Positions 54,394 to 64,000 of a stretch of 64,000 bases of DNA are shown in pieces. This DNA is from Balamuthia mandrillaris (Eukaryota; Discosea; Longamoebia; Balamuthiidae). The stretch spans positions 121,971-185,970 of the forward strand of contig JAVKOQ010000091.1 of NCBI GenBank assembly GCA_031835245.1, read 5' to 3'. The notes under the pieces were generated by a model. That model was given only the letters and a program-made list of their open reading frames with translations. It did not search any database and was not told the origin of the DNA. A program made the position numbers and the translations under genes. Every line of letters starts with the position of its first letter. Within the stretch, counting starts at the first letter, position 1.

Positions 54394-55771
54394 TTAAATG
54401 TTTGAAGGAGGAACAGTTGTTTGGTAGATGATCCTTAGCCTGCCATCTGTCACATGTCCAATCTCTTGCCCAGCTAGGTTTACAAGAGTGGCACTGGGGT
54501 GAGCAAAAGACAATCTGTAGAATGAGTCCTGTAACACGATTTTACTCAGGTAATGTTCTCAAATGAAAAAAATCAGCAAACATACCTTAAGCAATCCCCA
54601 GCCAAATACGATGTGGCTGTCTTTGTACCATGACTGTTGGTCCGTCAGAATGAAAATATCACTTTGCTGAACTGTGATAGAGAACGAATTAAACGCTGAG
54701 TCCTTGTGAATTTCAGCGGGTTCAAGAGTCATAGTAAACTGGGAAGTAGATAGAGGAACCGCCGCTCCAAAGGAGTCAGCCCACACGTCTAAACAACTGT
54801 GGTTAGCAATCGCATTCACACAAACAAGCAACACACAATAGAATAGTACCTTGCTCGCTGTACATGTGAGAGGACAAACCGGTATCAATCAGCACGTTGA
54901 AGACGTCAGATGCAACGGTATGTTCATCATGAGTAATATAACCTGTGGTTGTAATCCCAGAACCAGCAATTTTGATTCTGGCACCAAACATCCAGTATGG
55001 ACCGTTTACTCCGAGCATGATGAGAGGGTTATCGAATGTGTGTACGTGTCCACAACCCGCATCAATCAAAAAGGTGTTGTCAGCTGGGTTTTCGTGGTGG
55101 TCAGGTATCACTGGAAGGTTATACGCAAGGTTGACTTTGCCTGTGCCATCAAGGAGGGTGGCAATTTTTGGGGTGTAGGAGTAAAAGAGGGAATAGCGAG
55201 GACACCTTCCTTGGTGTGCAGCATTCGGAGAGTTGGCACATTCAAAGTAAGGCTGGGAGCTTTTAGCAACAAAACCGCCAGTGGTGGAACCTAAATAATA
55301 CTTCCAGCCTTCAGCAGAAAACCTTGGTATTTGGTTTACAGCCTGTGAGTTTATGAAAGTTGATGTCCATGGTTGATCAGGGATACTGTCAAAGATTGAC
55401 TGCCACTTATCAATGGCATTTGCAGCCCCAGTGTTGCCAATAAGGTCAATAAATCCACGTCTGGTTTCAGGTACAAGAGGGTAACCTTCTACAGAGGGAT
55501 CATCTATCACACGGTATCCACCAGCAAGCACAAAGGCACCATAGGAGCCTGTGTCAAGTATATTGCGAATGGCCCACCAGTCAAGAGTAAACTGGTTTCT
55601 TCTTACAAATTCAATAGTTGGGTGAACTGCATCTCCAAAAGTATCTTCTAGGATAGGACTTTCATAGTTGATAAACAATGTATTTTGCCATACCATGTCA
55701 GAATAATTCTGACCAAATACTACAATACAAAAAGTAGCAAGCAAAATACACACACAAGAGGAACGTATCAT
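54394..55771 (-). CDS. A2: secreted A-family protein with internal deletion
   Basis: Three exons (55771-54850, 54788-54586, 54528-54394) give 419 residues; both intron positions and phases are the same as in A1 and A3. Signal peptide: MIRSSCVCILLATFCIVVFG. It is nearly identical to A1 in NILDTGSYGAFVLAGGYRVI and FNVLIDTGLSSHMYSEQG. About 50 residues present in A1 and A3 (from AIWGLAP to the DWIWDHD and FFEF blocks) are replaced by DHHENPA without breaking the frame. If the DWIWDHD block matters, A2 may be altered or inactive. It is head to head with B2 across 229 bp. Confidence 0.75.
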
Positions 55772-56000
55772 TTTTTACCCTTTCATAAATTTGAAGAAAC
55801 CATTGTAAATATATTGTTTATATTTCAATACCCACCAACTTTCTTTCCTAATTTAGAACTATTTAACATTACTTAAATAAGTAATATGACTGTTAGGTCC
55901 AAAAATGGTAAAATATGAGCACCAACTGGGTGAAGGAGCATAAAAACTTGAAAGAATAAAAATGCAACACTTTTCTTCCAAATTAAACATAATCAACAAA
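55772..56000. promoter_or_regulatory. Divergent promoter of the A2/B2 pair
   Basis: 229 bp. ATTACTTAAATAAGTAAT at 55868-55885 lies on the A2 side. The B2 side has GTCCAAAAAT (55897) and GGAGCATAAAAACTTGAAAG (55935), where GCATAAAAAC could act as a TATA-like box about 60 nt before the B2 ATG. Confidence 0.55.
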
Positions 56001-57125
56001 ATGTTGAAGCTTGTGTTTTCTTTGCTTCTTCTTACCTCTATAGTTGTTGCTCAGAAATGTATTTCAGACACTGGGTTAACTGTGGACTCCACCGTTGACA
56101 ATTTCCGTTGCTCCCAAAGCATGATACCATGCACATATGACCTCACTAACTCACTTAAATGTGTGAATCACCGCGCAGGCTGTAATCAAATGTTATCCAC
56201 AGACCCAAGTATCACAACTAACTTAAGGAATGCTATGTGTCCTGGTGTACATCCTATGGCAAAGGGCATTTCAGCTGAGTGGGCTGCTCAACAAGGCATA
56301 TCAACCTCTTATTGGTTGTGGTATTCCCATGAGCGTGACCTGGCTAAGAGACTTCCTTGGCAATATTCTGACCTGTCAGCTACAGGTGTTGATCTTCCCA
56401 GGCCCTTAAAACCAAAATTCTTGACTGCAGCAAACGAATTAGTAATGGACTGCAAAATGTGGACAGCTCACTATGGCCTTGATGTCAACTCCTGGTGCTC
56501 CATGATTACCCCTCCAGATCTTACCAACTATCCTCATCTTGCCATTTATGCTACATTTGCTGGTGGTATCAAAACTTCTGCTCAGTATATATGGTCATCA
56601 CCTGCAACTGGAAATTGGCATTCTAATCCTGCTTTGGAATGTAATCCAAATGATATTAGTGAAGAGTCCAGCTATTGTATTTGGTATGATGGCACAAACA
56701 TTGGAAATCCTGGATCTTGGTCAAAACCTGTAACAGACTTGAGTTTTGTTAAATATGACGATACAACACTCTTTCCAAGTGAAGACAGAGTTTGGGGAGG
56801 TTATGCCTGTGATCTTAGCGACCTTTCCATTTATCTAGCAGATGACTATACCTGTTCCTGGCAATTCACTGGTGCTGCTGTTTCCAACTGCCGTGACCCT
56901 GCAACTAACAAAGTTGTTTCAAGTAAATGTACCCGTACACCTGACTGCAGTGGAGCATGGTTGACTTGCTCCAATGCTGAGACCAGACAATCAGCCTACA
57001 GAGATGATGACTTTGAAGACAGGCAGGTTAAGGTCATTGCAAATACAGGTACTACTGCAGGAGTTTACTTGAGGGATGAACAAACAAGCACTTCCCTCAG
57101 AACCATGTGTGTTTTCACAACATAA
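56001..57125 (+). CDS. B2: short B-family secreted protein
   Basis: 374 residues, one exon. The start at 56001 gives the signal peptide MLKLVFSLLLLTSIVVAQ; an in-frame Met at 55962 would precede it with polar residues. Conserved features: Cys-rich start (QKCISDTGLTVDSTVDNFRC, LKCVNHRAGCNQ), NAMCPGVHPMAKGISAEWAA, YWLWYSHERDLAKRLPWQYS, PLKPKFLTAANELVMDCKMW, NPNDISEESSYCIWYDG, VWGGYACDLSDLSIYLADDY, SCWQF-like and CTRTPDCSGAWLTC, RQSAYRDDDFEDRQVK. It stops about 25 residues into the C domain (GVYLRDEQTSTSLRTMCVF), so compared with the gene at 62041 it is a B-only version. Not recognised as a named family. Confidence 0.75.
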   Translation: MLKLVFSLLLLTSIVVAQKCISDTGLTVDSTVDNFRCSQSMIPCTYDLTNSLKCVNHRAGCNQMLSTDPSITTNLRNAMCPGVHPMAKGISAEWAAQQGISTSYWLWYSHERDLAKRLPWQYSDLSATGVDLPRPLKPKFLTAANELVMDCKMWTAHYGLDVNSWCSMITPPDLTNYPHLAIYATFAGGIKTSAQYIWSSPATGNWHSNPALECNPNDISEESSYCIWYDGTNIGNPGSWSKPVTDLSFVKYDDTTLFPSEDRVWGGYACDLSDLSIYLADDYTCSWQFTGAAVSNCRDPATNKVVSSKCTRTPDCSGAWLTCSNAETRQSAYRDDDFEDRQVKVIANTGTTAGVYLRDEQTSTSLRTMCVFTT

Positions 57126-57760
57126 ACACGTCACATTGCAAAAGTTCTATATCCCTTCTTTTTGAACTTGAAGTTCGTTATACCACTCTCCTATAATACC
57201 TATCCCTATCTCTCCTTGAATATATATCTCTTCCTATTATTCTATTAAAGGTCTTTTTCCTATGCCCATCGAGTAGGTGTCTGTTAGGTTGTTTCCCTAC
57301 TGGCCTTATCACAAGTTTATTGATAAAATTCAAATTCCTATATGCTTTGTAGTAGTAGTACCTTTTGTATTACACTTTTCTTTTTTATTTTACTCCTTGT
57401 CACATCACTGTATATCTATAATAAACCTCTTTTCATTTAAGGTGATGATTTTTGTAGTATAAGATTTGGTTATATACACCTATGAAAGGCCAGTTGGAAA
57501 ACAGATAGTGTCACAATACAGGCTTGCATCATATTTATGGCTTCAAAGTTAGGTAGTTTTCTTGGCTTGTGTAGTATTAGCTAGCATTGGAAAGGAAATT
57601 GCAAAGAATCCAAACAGAAAAATATCGATATATGTAGACAATAATTACAATGGGCTCGAGCGACTTTTTTTCGTCCCCTGATTTTTTTGTCGACATTCTC
57701 ACACAGACAGAGAGAAAACCAGCGGGAGACACAAAAACGACAAGAAAATAAAGGAATGGA
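57126..57760. other. AT-rich intergenic, no gene seen
   Basis: The 3' flank of B2. No continuation of the C domain was found in any frame. One TGTAGACAATAAT string at about 57632 resembles the GTCGAC-type promoter motif and could belong to an unknown unit. Confidence 0.45.
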
Positions 57761-58435
57761 TTATTTTTGAAGAAAAGAGGACAAAGCAACTTCTCCTGGA
57801 TGGTTTGGATCTTTGAGTGTGCCTTGGATACGCCCAACAAAAGTCAGCAAAGCTGCTAAATGTGCACAATTACCACTGCTCTCACCATTCTTGCAAAGAC
57901 AGAAGCACCACATTCGTTGCCGTAGTTCCCTCCAAGAAATGGTTGTCTGTGGTGAAGCAAGTCGAATCAAGATGAAGGAGTGGTACTTTTTTGAAGCTGA
58001 CATGCTTGGTCGGCATCGGTTGAGAAGAGCATGGCCATCGCTGATAATGAAACGAATGTTGGACTCAGCGAAGTCACAGCCATCGGCGAACTTTCCAGAA
58101 CGATTCACTGATGACGAATTAACCTCCTCTTGCTTTGGTCGGGCGACTGTAGGAGTTGCAAATAGTAGTAATAAAAGTTTATTTGCTCTGAGAGGGAGTT
58201 GCAAATAGATAGCAAAGAAGCTTGTGAGTAAGTGCTGGACAAATAGAAAAAGCAGCCTCATGTGTAAGAGAGCTCCAGCAAGATGATTGCTCTCCCAACA
58301 CTTGCATTCGCTTTCGAGCTGTAAGAGGAACAACAAATATGGGCCATGTTGAAGCAACAGATGAAATGTGGTTTTTGAATTTGATAAAAAAGCAGTTAAT
58401 ATATTGTTGAAAAAGAGAGCGAGAGAGCAAGAGCG

Positions 58436-58469
<34 letters not shown>

Positions 58470-58787
58470 GAAAGAAAAAAAAAAGAAAAGCAGTACTGCA
58501 ATAAGAGGCAGGTTAACGTTGCATCAAAGCAAGCTAGCTTCATCAGGAGAGGTCACATCGATCAAACGAAGTTTTTGATGAATTATGTTATTAGTTAGGG
58601 ACGGTTTGTCTTTGGAGGAATGGTGATGCTGAGGTTTGTTGCAAGTGTCATTAGGTGAGGTTTTCGAATGTCTGATGTTTTGGTGATGGTTGTCCTGTCC
58701 GATGTTGTAAAGCTGCAACAAGCCGACGACCTTGTTCCACAGCAAGCGCTTTTGCAGAGGGTTGACGTGGAAGAGAAGAAGGATCAT
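57761..58787 (-). CDS. SWIM-type zinc finger protein, partial or decayed
   Basis: The minus-strand last exon (58146-57761) reads KYHSFILIRLASPQTTISWR, then MWCFCLCKNGESSGNCAHLA and ALLTFVGRIQGTLKDPNHPG. C-F-C followed by C-A-H is the SWIM pattern (CxC...CxH) preceded by the typical K-Y-x-V/F-x-I strand. An acceptor CCTACAG lies at its start. Upstream open stretches (MQVLGEQSSCWSSLTHEAAF near 58290; KRLLWNKVVGLLQLYNIGQD near 58740) may be further exons. SWIM domains occur in MULE transposases and in cellular zinc-binding proteins; in this repeat-rich setting a transposon origin is likely. The frame from start to stop could not be built. Confidence 0.4.
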
Positions 58788-58924
58788 TGGAAGACGTGCT
58801 AAGTGCTTGGTGTTGATGCCGGGATCGGATGGAATTGAGAATATAAGCTTAAAAGAGAGAAGCAGAATGGTCTTAAGAAGACGAAGTCTGGAGATAAAGG
58901 TTTTGGTTTCACCTTCCTTGCTTT

Positions 58925-59045
58925 TCTTCTTGTTCTTGTTCTTGTTCTTGTTCTTGTTCTTGTTCTTGTTCTTGTTCTTTGTTCTTGTTCTTTGTTCTTC
59001 TTTGTTCTTTGTTCTTCTTCGTTCTTCTTCTTTCTCTGTGGAGGT
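58925..59045 (+). repeat. TTGTTC microsatellite
   Basis: TTCTTG/TTGTTC units with variants over about 120 bp, similar in kind to the tract inside the DNA transposon but not coding in any supported frame. Confidence 0.7.
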
Positions 59046-59960
59046 ATCGGGGAGAGTGTTGACAAGAAGTCATAATGGTTGGTTTTCCAACAGCTACCAT
59101 TGATCTTTTATGTCAATACCAAGCCATTCCAAAGATCTTTCTCCTGCCTTCCCTGTAACTTTCCTAAGCCTAGATTTAAGAACAGAGAAACCAAGAAGTC
59201 ACTTCACAACCCCTCCTCTTTCCTTCCTTGGTTGTCCTCTCAACTATAAATACCTTCCCTTTAACAATAACAGAACAAGAAAAAGTGACAACACTCTCAT
59301 AAACACATTTGTTTTTCTACTCATTACATACATTTGGCTCTCATCTTTCTCTTTATTCCTATCTTGGTTCTATGCTCAGGTTTTAACAGCATTATGTCTA
59401 CATCAGGAGAAGTGTTGGTGGGAAATAACCCTGTGGATTAAGAAAGGGAGCGACTCAGGATTTATTCACAAGAAAAGGGGTGTGGACCAAAGTGTGAGCT
59501 TTGAATGTGTTGCAAGGAAAAGGAGAAAAAAAAAGGGTGAGAAAATTTGGAGGTATTAGGGAGAGTGTCGACAAGAAGTCAAAATGAAAGAAATGGTTGG
59601 TTTTCCAACAGAAGCTTTCTTGAATAGGTTTATAGGTGGCAATCCCAAACAACACTTACAAAGGAGAAATAAGATTGGAGTGATTAATAGTTTACTCTTT
59701 AAAAACCTTGCCTCTTGTATACAGTTTTGCTTTTTAATATATTCTCTCCTTTTTCTCCTTGTAATAATTCAGTACCATTTTCTCAAATTTTTTTCAACTT
59801 TCATTTTCCTTTTCCTTTGTTATCCAACTCTTCTATAGTACCTTTTTCTAACTTTCCTTGTAAAAGTGTCCCAACCCAGCCTTGGGTTATGCCAATCCCT
59901 TTCTTTTGAAAGACCCACTTCATGTGTACAGTTTCTTTCTCTATTTTTGTTATTTTCTTC
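59046..59960 (+). repeat. LTR-like repeat cluster and dispersed repeat copy 3
   Basis: Two copies of GGGAGAGTGT(T/C)GACAAGAAG followed by GGTTGGTTTTCCAACAG (59049-59100 and 59553-59606), the end pattern also seen near 48400. Between 59640 and 59930 lie parts of the repeat at 164-305 (TACAAAGGAGAAATAAGATT, GGTTATGCCAATCCC). No gene is seen. Confidence 0.55.
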
Positions 59961-60329
59961 TTTTTCCCTGTTTTTTTTCCTCTTCTTTATGTAGCACAAT
60001 ACTAAAAGATTCCATTGATTGTATGGCTGATGTCATCCTAGCAATCAGACCTGGATTGCACCGCATGACAAAAGGTTGAAAGAATAAAAATGGTGAAATA
60101 AAACAAGAAACACAAAGAATGAATAAAAAAGAATATAGAGATTATTAAAGTAAGAAAATATAATCAGAAAAGATATAGGTTCCTAACTATTGAGTAAAAA
60201 AGTTAAATCAGTTTTTAAACCAATTTATTTTTAAATTTTTTGTAAAAATAATAATTGTTTCAGAAATAATACTACTAGAAAAAAATCATAGTTTCTATCA
60301 ATCTCTTATTAAAATCAACAAGAACAAAT

Positions 60330-61822
60330 TAGTGATAAATTATCCTGAGACTACCATCTGTTATATGTCCTATTTCATTGTAATTTGAATCAACTAAAGT
60401 TGCATAAGGATATGCAAATGACAATCTGTTAAAGGACTGCAAAATTGAAAACATAAGTATTTTAAATAAAAATCATAAAATAAAAGTATTACCTTAAGAA
60501 CACCCCAGCCAAGTACAAGATCACTACCTTTATACCATAAAGTTGAATCCGTAAGAATAGAGATATCATGTTGTTTTATATTAAAAGAAAATGATGTCAA
60601 GTCTTTTGATGAGTCTTTATGAAGTATATAAGGTTTCATTATCATAGTGAGTGTTGTAACAGTATGTGAAATACTATAGCTAAATGAAGAATCCCATACA
60701 TCTAAACAAAAGTTAGAACAAAATCAAAAAATACATAATAAAAATATATATACCTTGATCAGTTAAAACAGATGCAGAAAAACCAGTATCAATTAAAACA
60801 TTAAAAATATTAGTTTGAGAATCATGGTGTTTAACCTCACGAATTGTCATATCATATGCTATATCAATTAGTGTTGCAAACATCCAATAAGGACTCTGTT
60901 CTGCAATAATAATTAATGGATTATTTACCAAGTGTACATGTCCACAATTAGCATCAATTAAAAAACTATTGTTAGATGGAACATTGTGATTTAACTTAAA
61001 TTCAAAAAATAAGCATTCATGGGCATTTTGTGAGTCATGATCCCAAATCCAATCTGTGGATGGATTAAAAGGCCAGTTTGAAGTAGCTTCTGGTTTTTCA
61101 TTGTTTGAGGAAGCTGATGAACCAGGTGCTAAACCCCAAATTGCAGGAATAATAGGTACTTGATATTGATGATTTAATTTTCCAGTTCCATCAAGAAGGT
61201 TAGCAAGTTTGTTTGTATATGAATATAGAATAGCATAACGGGGACATTTAGTTTCAGCAGAATCTGGGTAATTAGTACAATAAAAATGTGAAAGAGAACT
61301 TTTTGCAATAAATCCACCAGTAGTTGACCCTAGATAATATTGCCAACCAGTGTATTTGAATTTTGGAATATGTAAAAGATATTCATGGTTATGTTCATCA
61401 AAATAAGGATACCTAGAATGCTCAATTGTGTCAAAAATAGATTTCCAATTATTCAAATCTGATTGTAAATGTGTATCTTTAATTAGGTTTATTAACCCAG
61501 GTCTTGTTTCTTTGATTAAAGGATAATGTGGATGAGAAAGATCATCAATAAGATGATAGCCACCAGCAAGCATTAAAGCTCCATATGAGCCTGTATCAAG
61601 TATATTTCTAATTGCCCATAGTTGCTGAGTATATGGATTGCGTTTAAAAAGGTCAATGGTAGGATGATAAGCTGCACCAAACTTATTTTCAGATATTAAA
61701 CTCTCAAAACTAAGACTCAACTTTAACTTTTGTTGTTCATGAGTTGAGTTACATTGTTGAGAGGACACAACAATATTAAAGGTAATAATAACTATAAAGC
61801 TTATACAGATATAATGCAGCAT
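60330..61822 (-). CDS. A3: secreted A-family protein, AT-rich copy
   Basis: Three exons (61822-60754, 60701-60493, 60437-60330) give 461 residues with the same intron positions as A1 and A2. The start at 61822 (MLHYICISFIVIITFNIVVS) is the signal peptide; an in-frame Met at 61858 adds another hydrophobic segment. It carries WAIRNILDTGSYGALMLAGG, YLGSTTGGFIAKSS, STDWIWDHDSQNAHECLFFE, NSFLIDANCGHVHLVNNPL, FNVLIDTGFSASVLTDQG, LVLGWGVLK and SFNRLSFAYPYATLVDSNYN. Both DTG motifs are kept although overall similarity to A1 is much lower, so they are probably constrained. Head to head with B3 across 218 bp. Confidence 0.75.
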
Positions 61823-62040
61823 TTTATTTGCTAAATATAATAAAAAATATAACAACAAAGATTTTAATTTATTTAAATATTACTATCCTAATTGATATAA
61901 CTTGTAAAAAAGGAAATGATTAATAAAGGGTATTACTTAAAAAGGAATACTTTGTTTAAAGGAATTCTACCACTATCTTTATTATACTTTAAATACAAAC
62001 AAATAAAATAGTGAAATAGATACATAAAAACAAAGTAAAA
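61823..62040. promoter_or_regulatory. Divergent promoter of the A3/B3 pair
   Basis: 218 bp, strongly AT-rich. GGTATTACTTAAAAAGG at about 61928 resembles one arm of the ATTACTTA repeat of the other pairs, and GATACATAAAAACAAAG lies about 20 nt before the B3 ATG, like GGAGCATAAAAACTTGAAAG of pair 2. Confidence 0.45.
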
Positions 62041-64000
62041 TGCTAATACGAGTATTACTATTTGTTGTTATATTTGTGGTTGTTGATGCTCAAAAATGTT
62101 TAAATTCAACATTTTTGACTGCTGATTATGAAGTTGATATAACAAGTTCAGTTGATCGTTATCGTTGCTCTAAATTTATGATAGCTTGTTCTTATCCCTA
62201 TAAGTGTGTAAATCATCGTGCTGGTTGCTATAAAACATTATCAGTGGATTCATCTTTATCAAATGAGTTAAAAACAGCAATGTGCCCAGGAGTTCACCCT
62301 ATGGCAAAAAGTATTTCTATAGAATGGGCTGCTCAACAAGGCATAAAAACTCCATATTGGCTATGGTATTCTCATACACGTGACTCAGCAAAAAAACTTA
62401 ATTGGAATTATGTTTTTACAGATGACACTGAAGCTGATTATTTCGTTCCAAAACCATTAAAATCAAAATTCTTAACTTCAGCTGGTGAATTAGTGAAGGA
62501 TTGTTTACAATGGACTCGTTTTTATGGTGTTAACACAAATTCTTGGTGTGATAAAATACCTGCACCAGATAGCAATTATAAATATCTTCAAATTTATTCA
62601 GAAGTACTAAATGGTGTACGTTCATATTATTATTACAAGTGGAAAGACCCAGATCCTGGTTTTTCTTGGCATGAAGATTATGCTCATCTATGTAATCCAA
62701 ATGATATTAGTAGTGGTTCCACTTATTGTATTTGGAGAAAGGATGAAACAGGAATTGGTTCTCCTCCAATGAATAGGCCAGTAAACCAATCCCTTCATTT
62801 TGCTAGATATGATGACTTAATACTTTTTCCAGAAACTACTCGTATTTGGGGAGGATATGCTTGTGATTTAAGTGATCTTACCATTTATAAAAGTCATAAA
62901 TATAGTTGTTCTTGGCAATTCACAGCAGGGCCTGTTACAAATTGTCGTGATTATGTGACAAACAAAGTAAATCCTCAGTTTTGTACACGAACTAAAGATT
63001 GTAGTTGGTCTTGGACACATTGCTCTGATACAAAAGCCAGGCAATCAGCATATAGAGATGATGACTTTGAAGACTTAACTTCTCCAAAAGTTGAATCTTT
63101 GGGGGTTGTTGCTGCAGTTTATTCAAGAGACAATAAGGAAGCAAGTCCATATTATCCTGGTGTATCAGGACTCCAAAATAATATTTGTTTTTTCTTGGAA
63201 TGTATACAGTCACACTCTTGGACATATTCTACTGTTGCATATCAAACAACTTGTAATGATACCTGTTGTAGTTTAAGATATACTTCAGATCTGACTGAAA
63301 TCCTCACACCACAAGGTGAAAACTTTTGTTGTGCTAATAATCTTTATAATGGTGTATACAAGAGGCCTTTTTTTCCTGCTCCAGCATTACCAACTTATTC
63401 TGTTCAACATATTTTAACACACCATGCCAATGACCCATTTTATAAATCTACTGTAGCCTTATTTGGACTAACTAAAGTATGTGGGGTAAAAATATATAAC
63501 TATCCTGATAATGCAGACTTAAACCAATTTCAATCTTGGGCTCGTGGTGCCTTGCCAGCCACCATCAGTAGTAATGACATTTCTCAATTTAGCTCAACAG
63601 TCTATGATCCAACAGTGTATACTGCAACTCGCTTTAATAATGCTTTTCCTGAAGGCATGTCTGATAGTGCTATATTTGACGTTTCTAAGTTTAAATCATA
63701 TTATTTTCCAGCTGGGCAGTACTTCAACACACAAGCTGCTTTAAAAATGGTAAAATACAGAGCAAAGACTGTTGATTATACAGAACGTATTAGTAAGTTG
63801 AACCAAGTATATGGTGATAATTATGTTACAAGTATGGCCTTTTCTCCTGTTGCTTGTAGCATATTACAAACTCCATATGTGTATATGGTCAATTCTAAGC
63901 CCACCATTTATATTCCATCTAATGCTATATGTCTTGAATATACCAGAGTTGGAGCAACCTCAGGCTATCAAAAATCGTTGCTAACTAATTTCTATGCTAA
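62041..64000 (+). CDS. B3: B-C fusion secreted protein, runs off the window
   Basis: The frame is open from the ATG at 62041 to the window end (653 codons, no stop). Signal peptide MLIRVLLFVVIFVVVDAQKC. Residues to about 345 are the B domain (KCVNHRAGCYKTLSVD, AMCPGVHPMAKSISIEWAAQ, YWLWYSHTRDSAKKLNWNY, WGGYACDLSDLTIYKS, RQSAYRDDDFED). From about 350 it continues into the C domain: VVAAVYSRDNKEAS, NNICFFLECIQSHSWTY, CNDTCCSLRY, PFFPAPALPTYSVQHILTHH, LTKVCGVKIYNYPDNADLNQ, PTIYIPSNAICLEYT. It is the only copy joining B and C in one chain. Codons are far more A/T-ending than in the left of the window. Function unknown. Confidence 0.75.

Noticed and set aside
1..64000. CRISPR array, bacterial operons or plasmid origin
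   Set aside because: No spaced direct repeats of CRISPR type; genes have spliceosomal introns and eukaryotic families throughout.

Overview
This is nuclear DNA of a unicellular eukaryote. Genes have spliceosomal introns of about 35-330 nt (GT...AG), TAA, TGA and TAG all act as stops, and proteins carry long Ser, Gln, Glu and Lys/Glu runs. A 324-residue protein with the layout of the calcium-regulated 34-kDa actin-bundling protein of Dictyostelium points to an amoeboid protist (Amoebozoa or relatives). Species is not determined.

Bases 1-30000 are compact and housekeeping-rich: two secreted fasciclin-domain paralogues, a CRYZL1-like oxidoreductase, a GNAT acetyltransferase, a GT61-like glycosyltransferase, a P-loop sulfotransferase, a Net1/Dnt1-like protein with a long Lys/Glu helix, a PIP kinase, a Gln/Ser-rich protein, TSR2, proteasome alpha-2, phosphatidylinositol synthase, mitochondrial GatB, ribonucleotide reductase large subunit and the actin bundler. 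Several promoters share a telomere-like box CGCTAACCCTAACC, always on the + strand, often beside TGTCGACA.

Bases 30000-48900 are an accessory, transposon-ridden region: a secreted 'C' protein, an exon-deleted copy of an ankyrin gene, two Ty1/copia elements (primer site matching the anticodon half of initiator tRNA-Met), a 5.96-kb DNA transposon sitting inside the copia YVDD codons, and a divergent gene pair B1(pseudo)/A1.

Bases 48936-53695 hold the intact C2-calpain D3-ankyrin gene. Bases 54394-64000 are increasingly AT-rich and hold two more head-to-head pairs (A2/B2, A3/B3) plus a SWIM-finger gene remnant and repeats.

The best candidate for an undescribed system is the secreted A/B/C set. 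A and B are unrelated secreted families always encoded back to back (three times) across a 218-257 bp intergenic gap. A has two conserved introns and two DTG motifs. B occurs short (B2), fused to a C domain (B3) or broken (B1). C also exists alone with its own signal peptide. I do not recognise B or C as named families.
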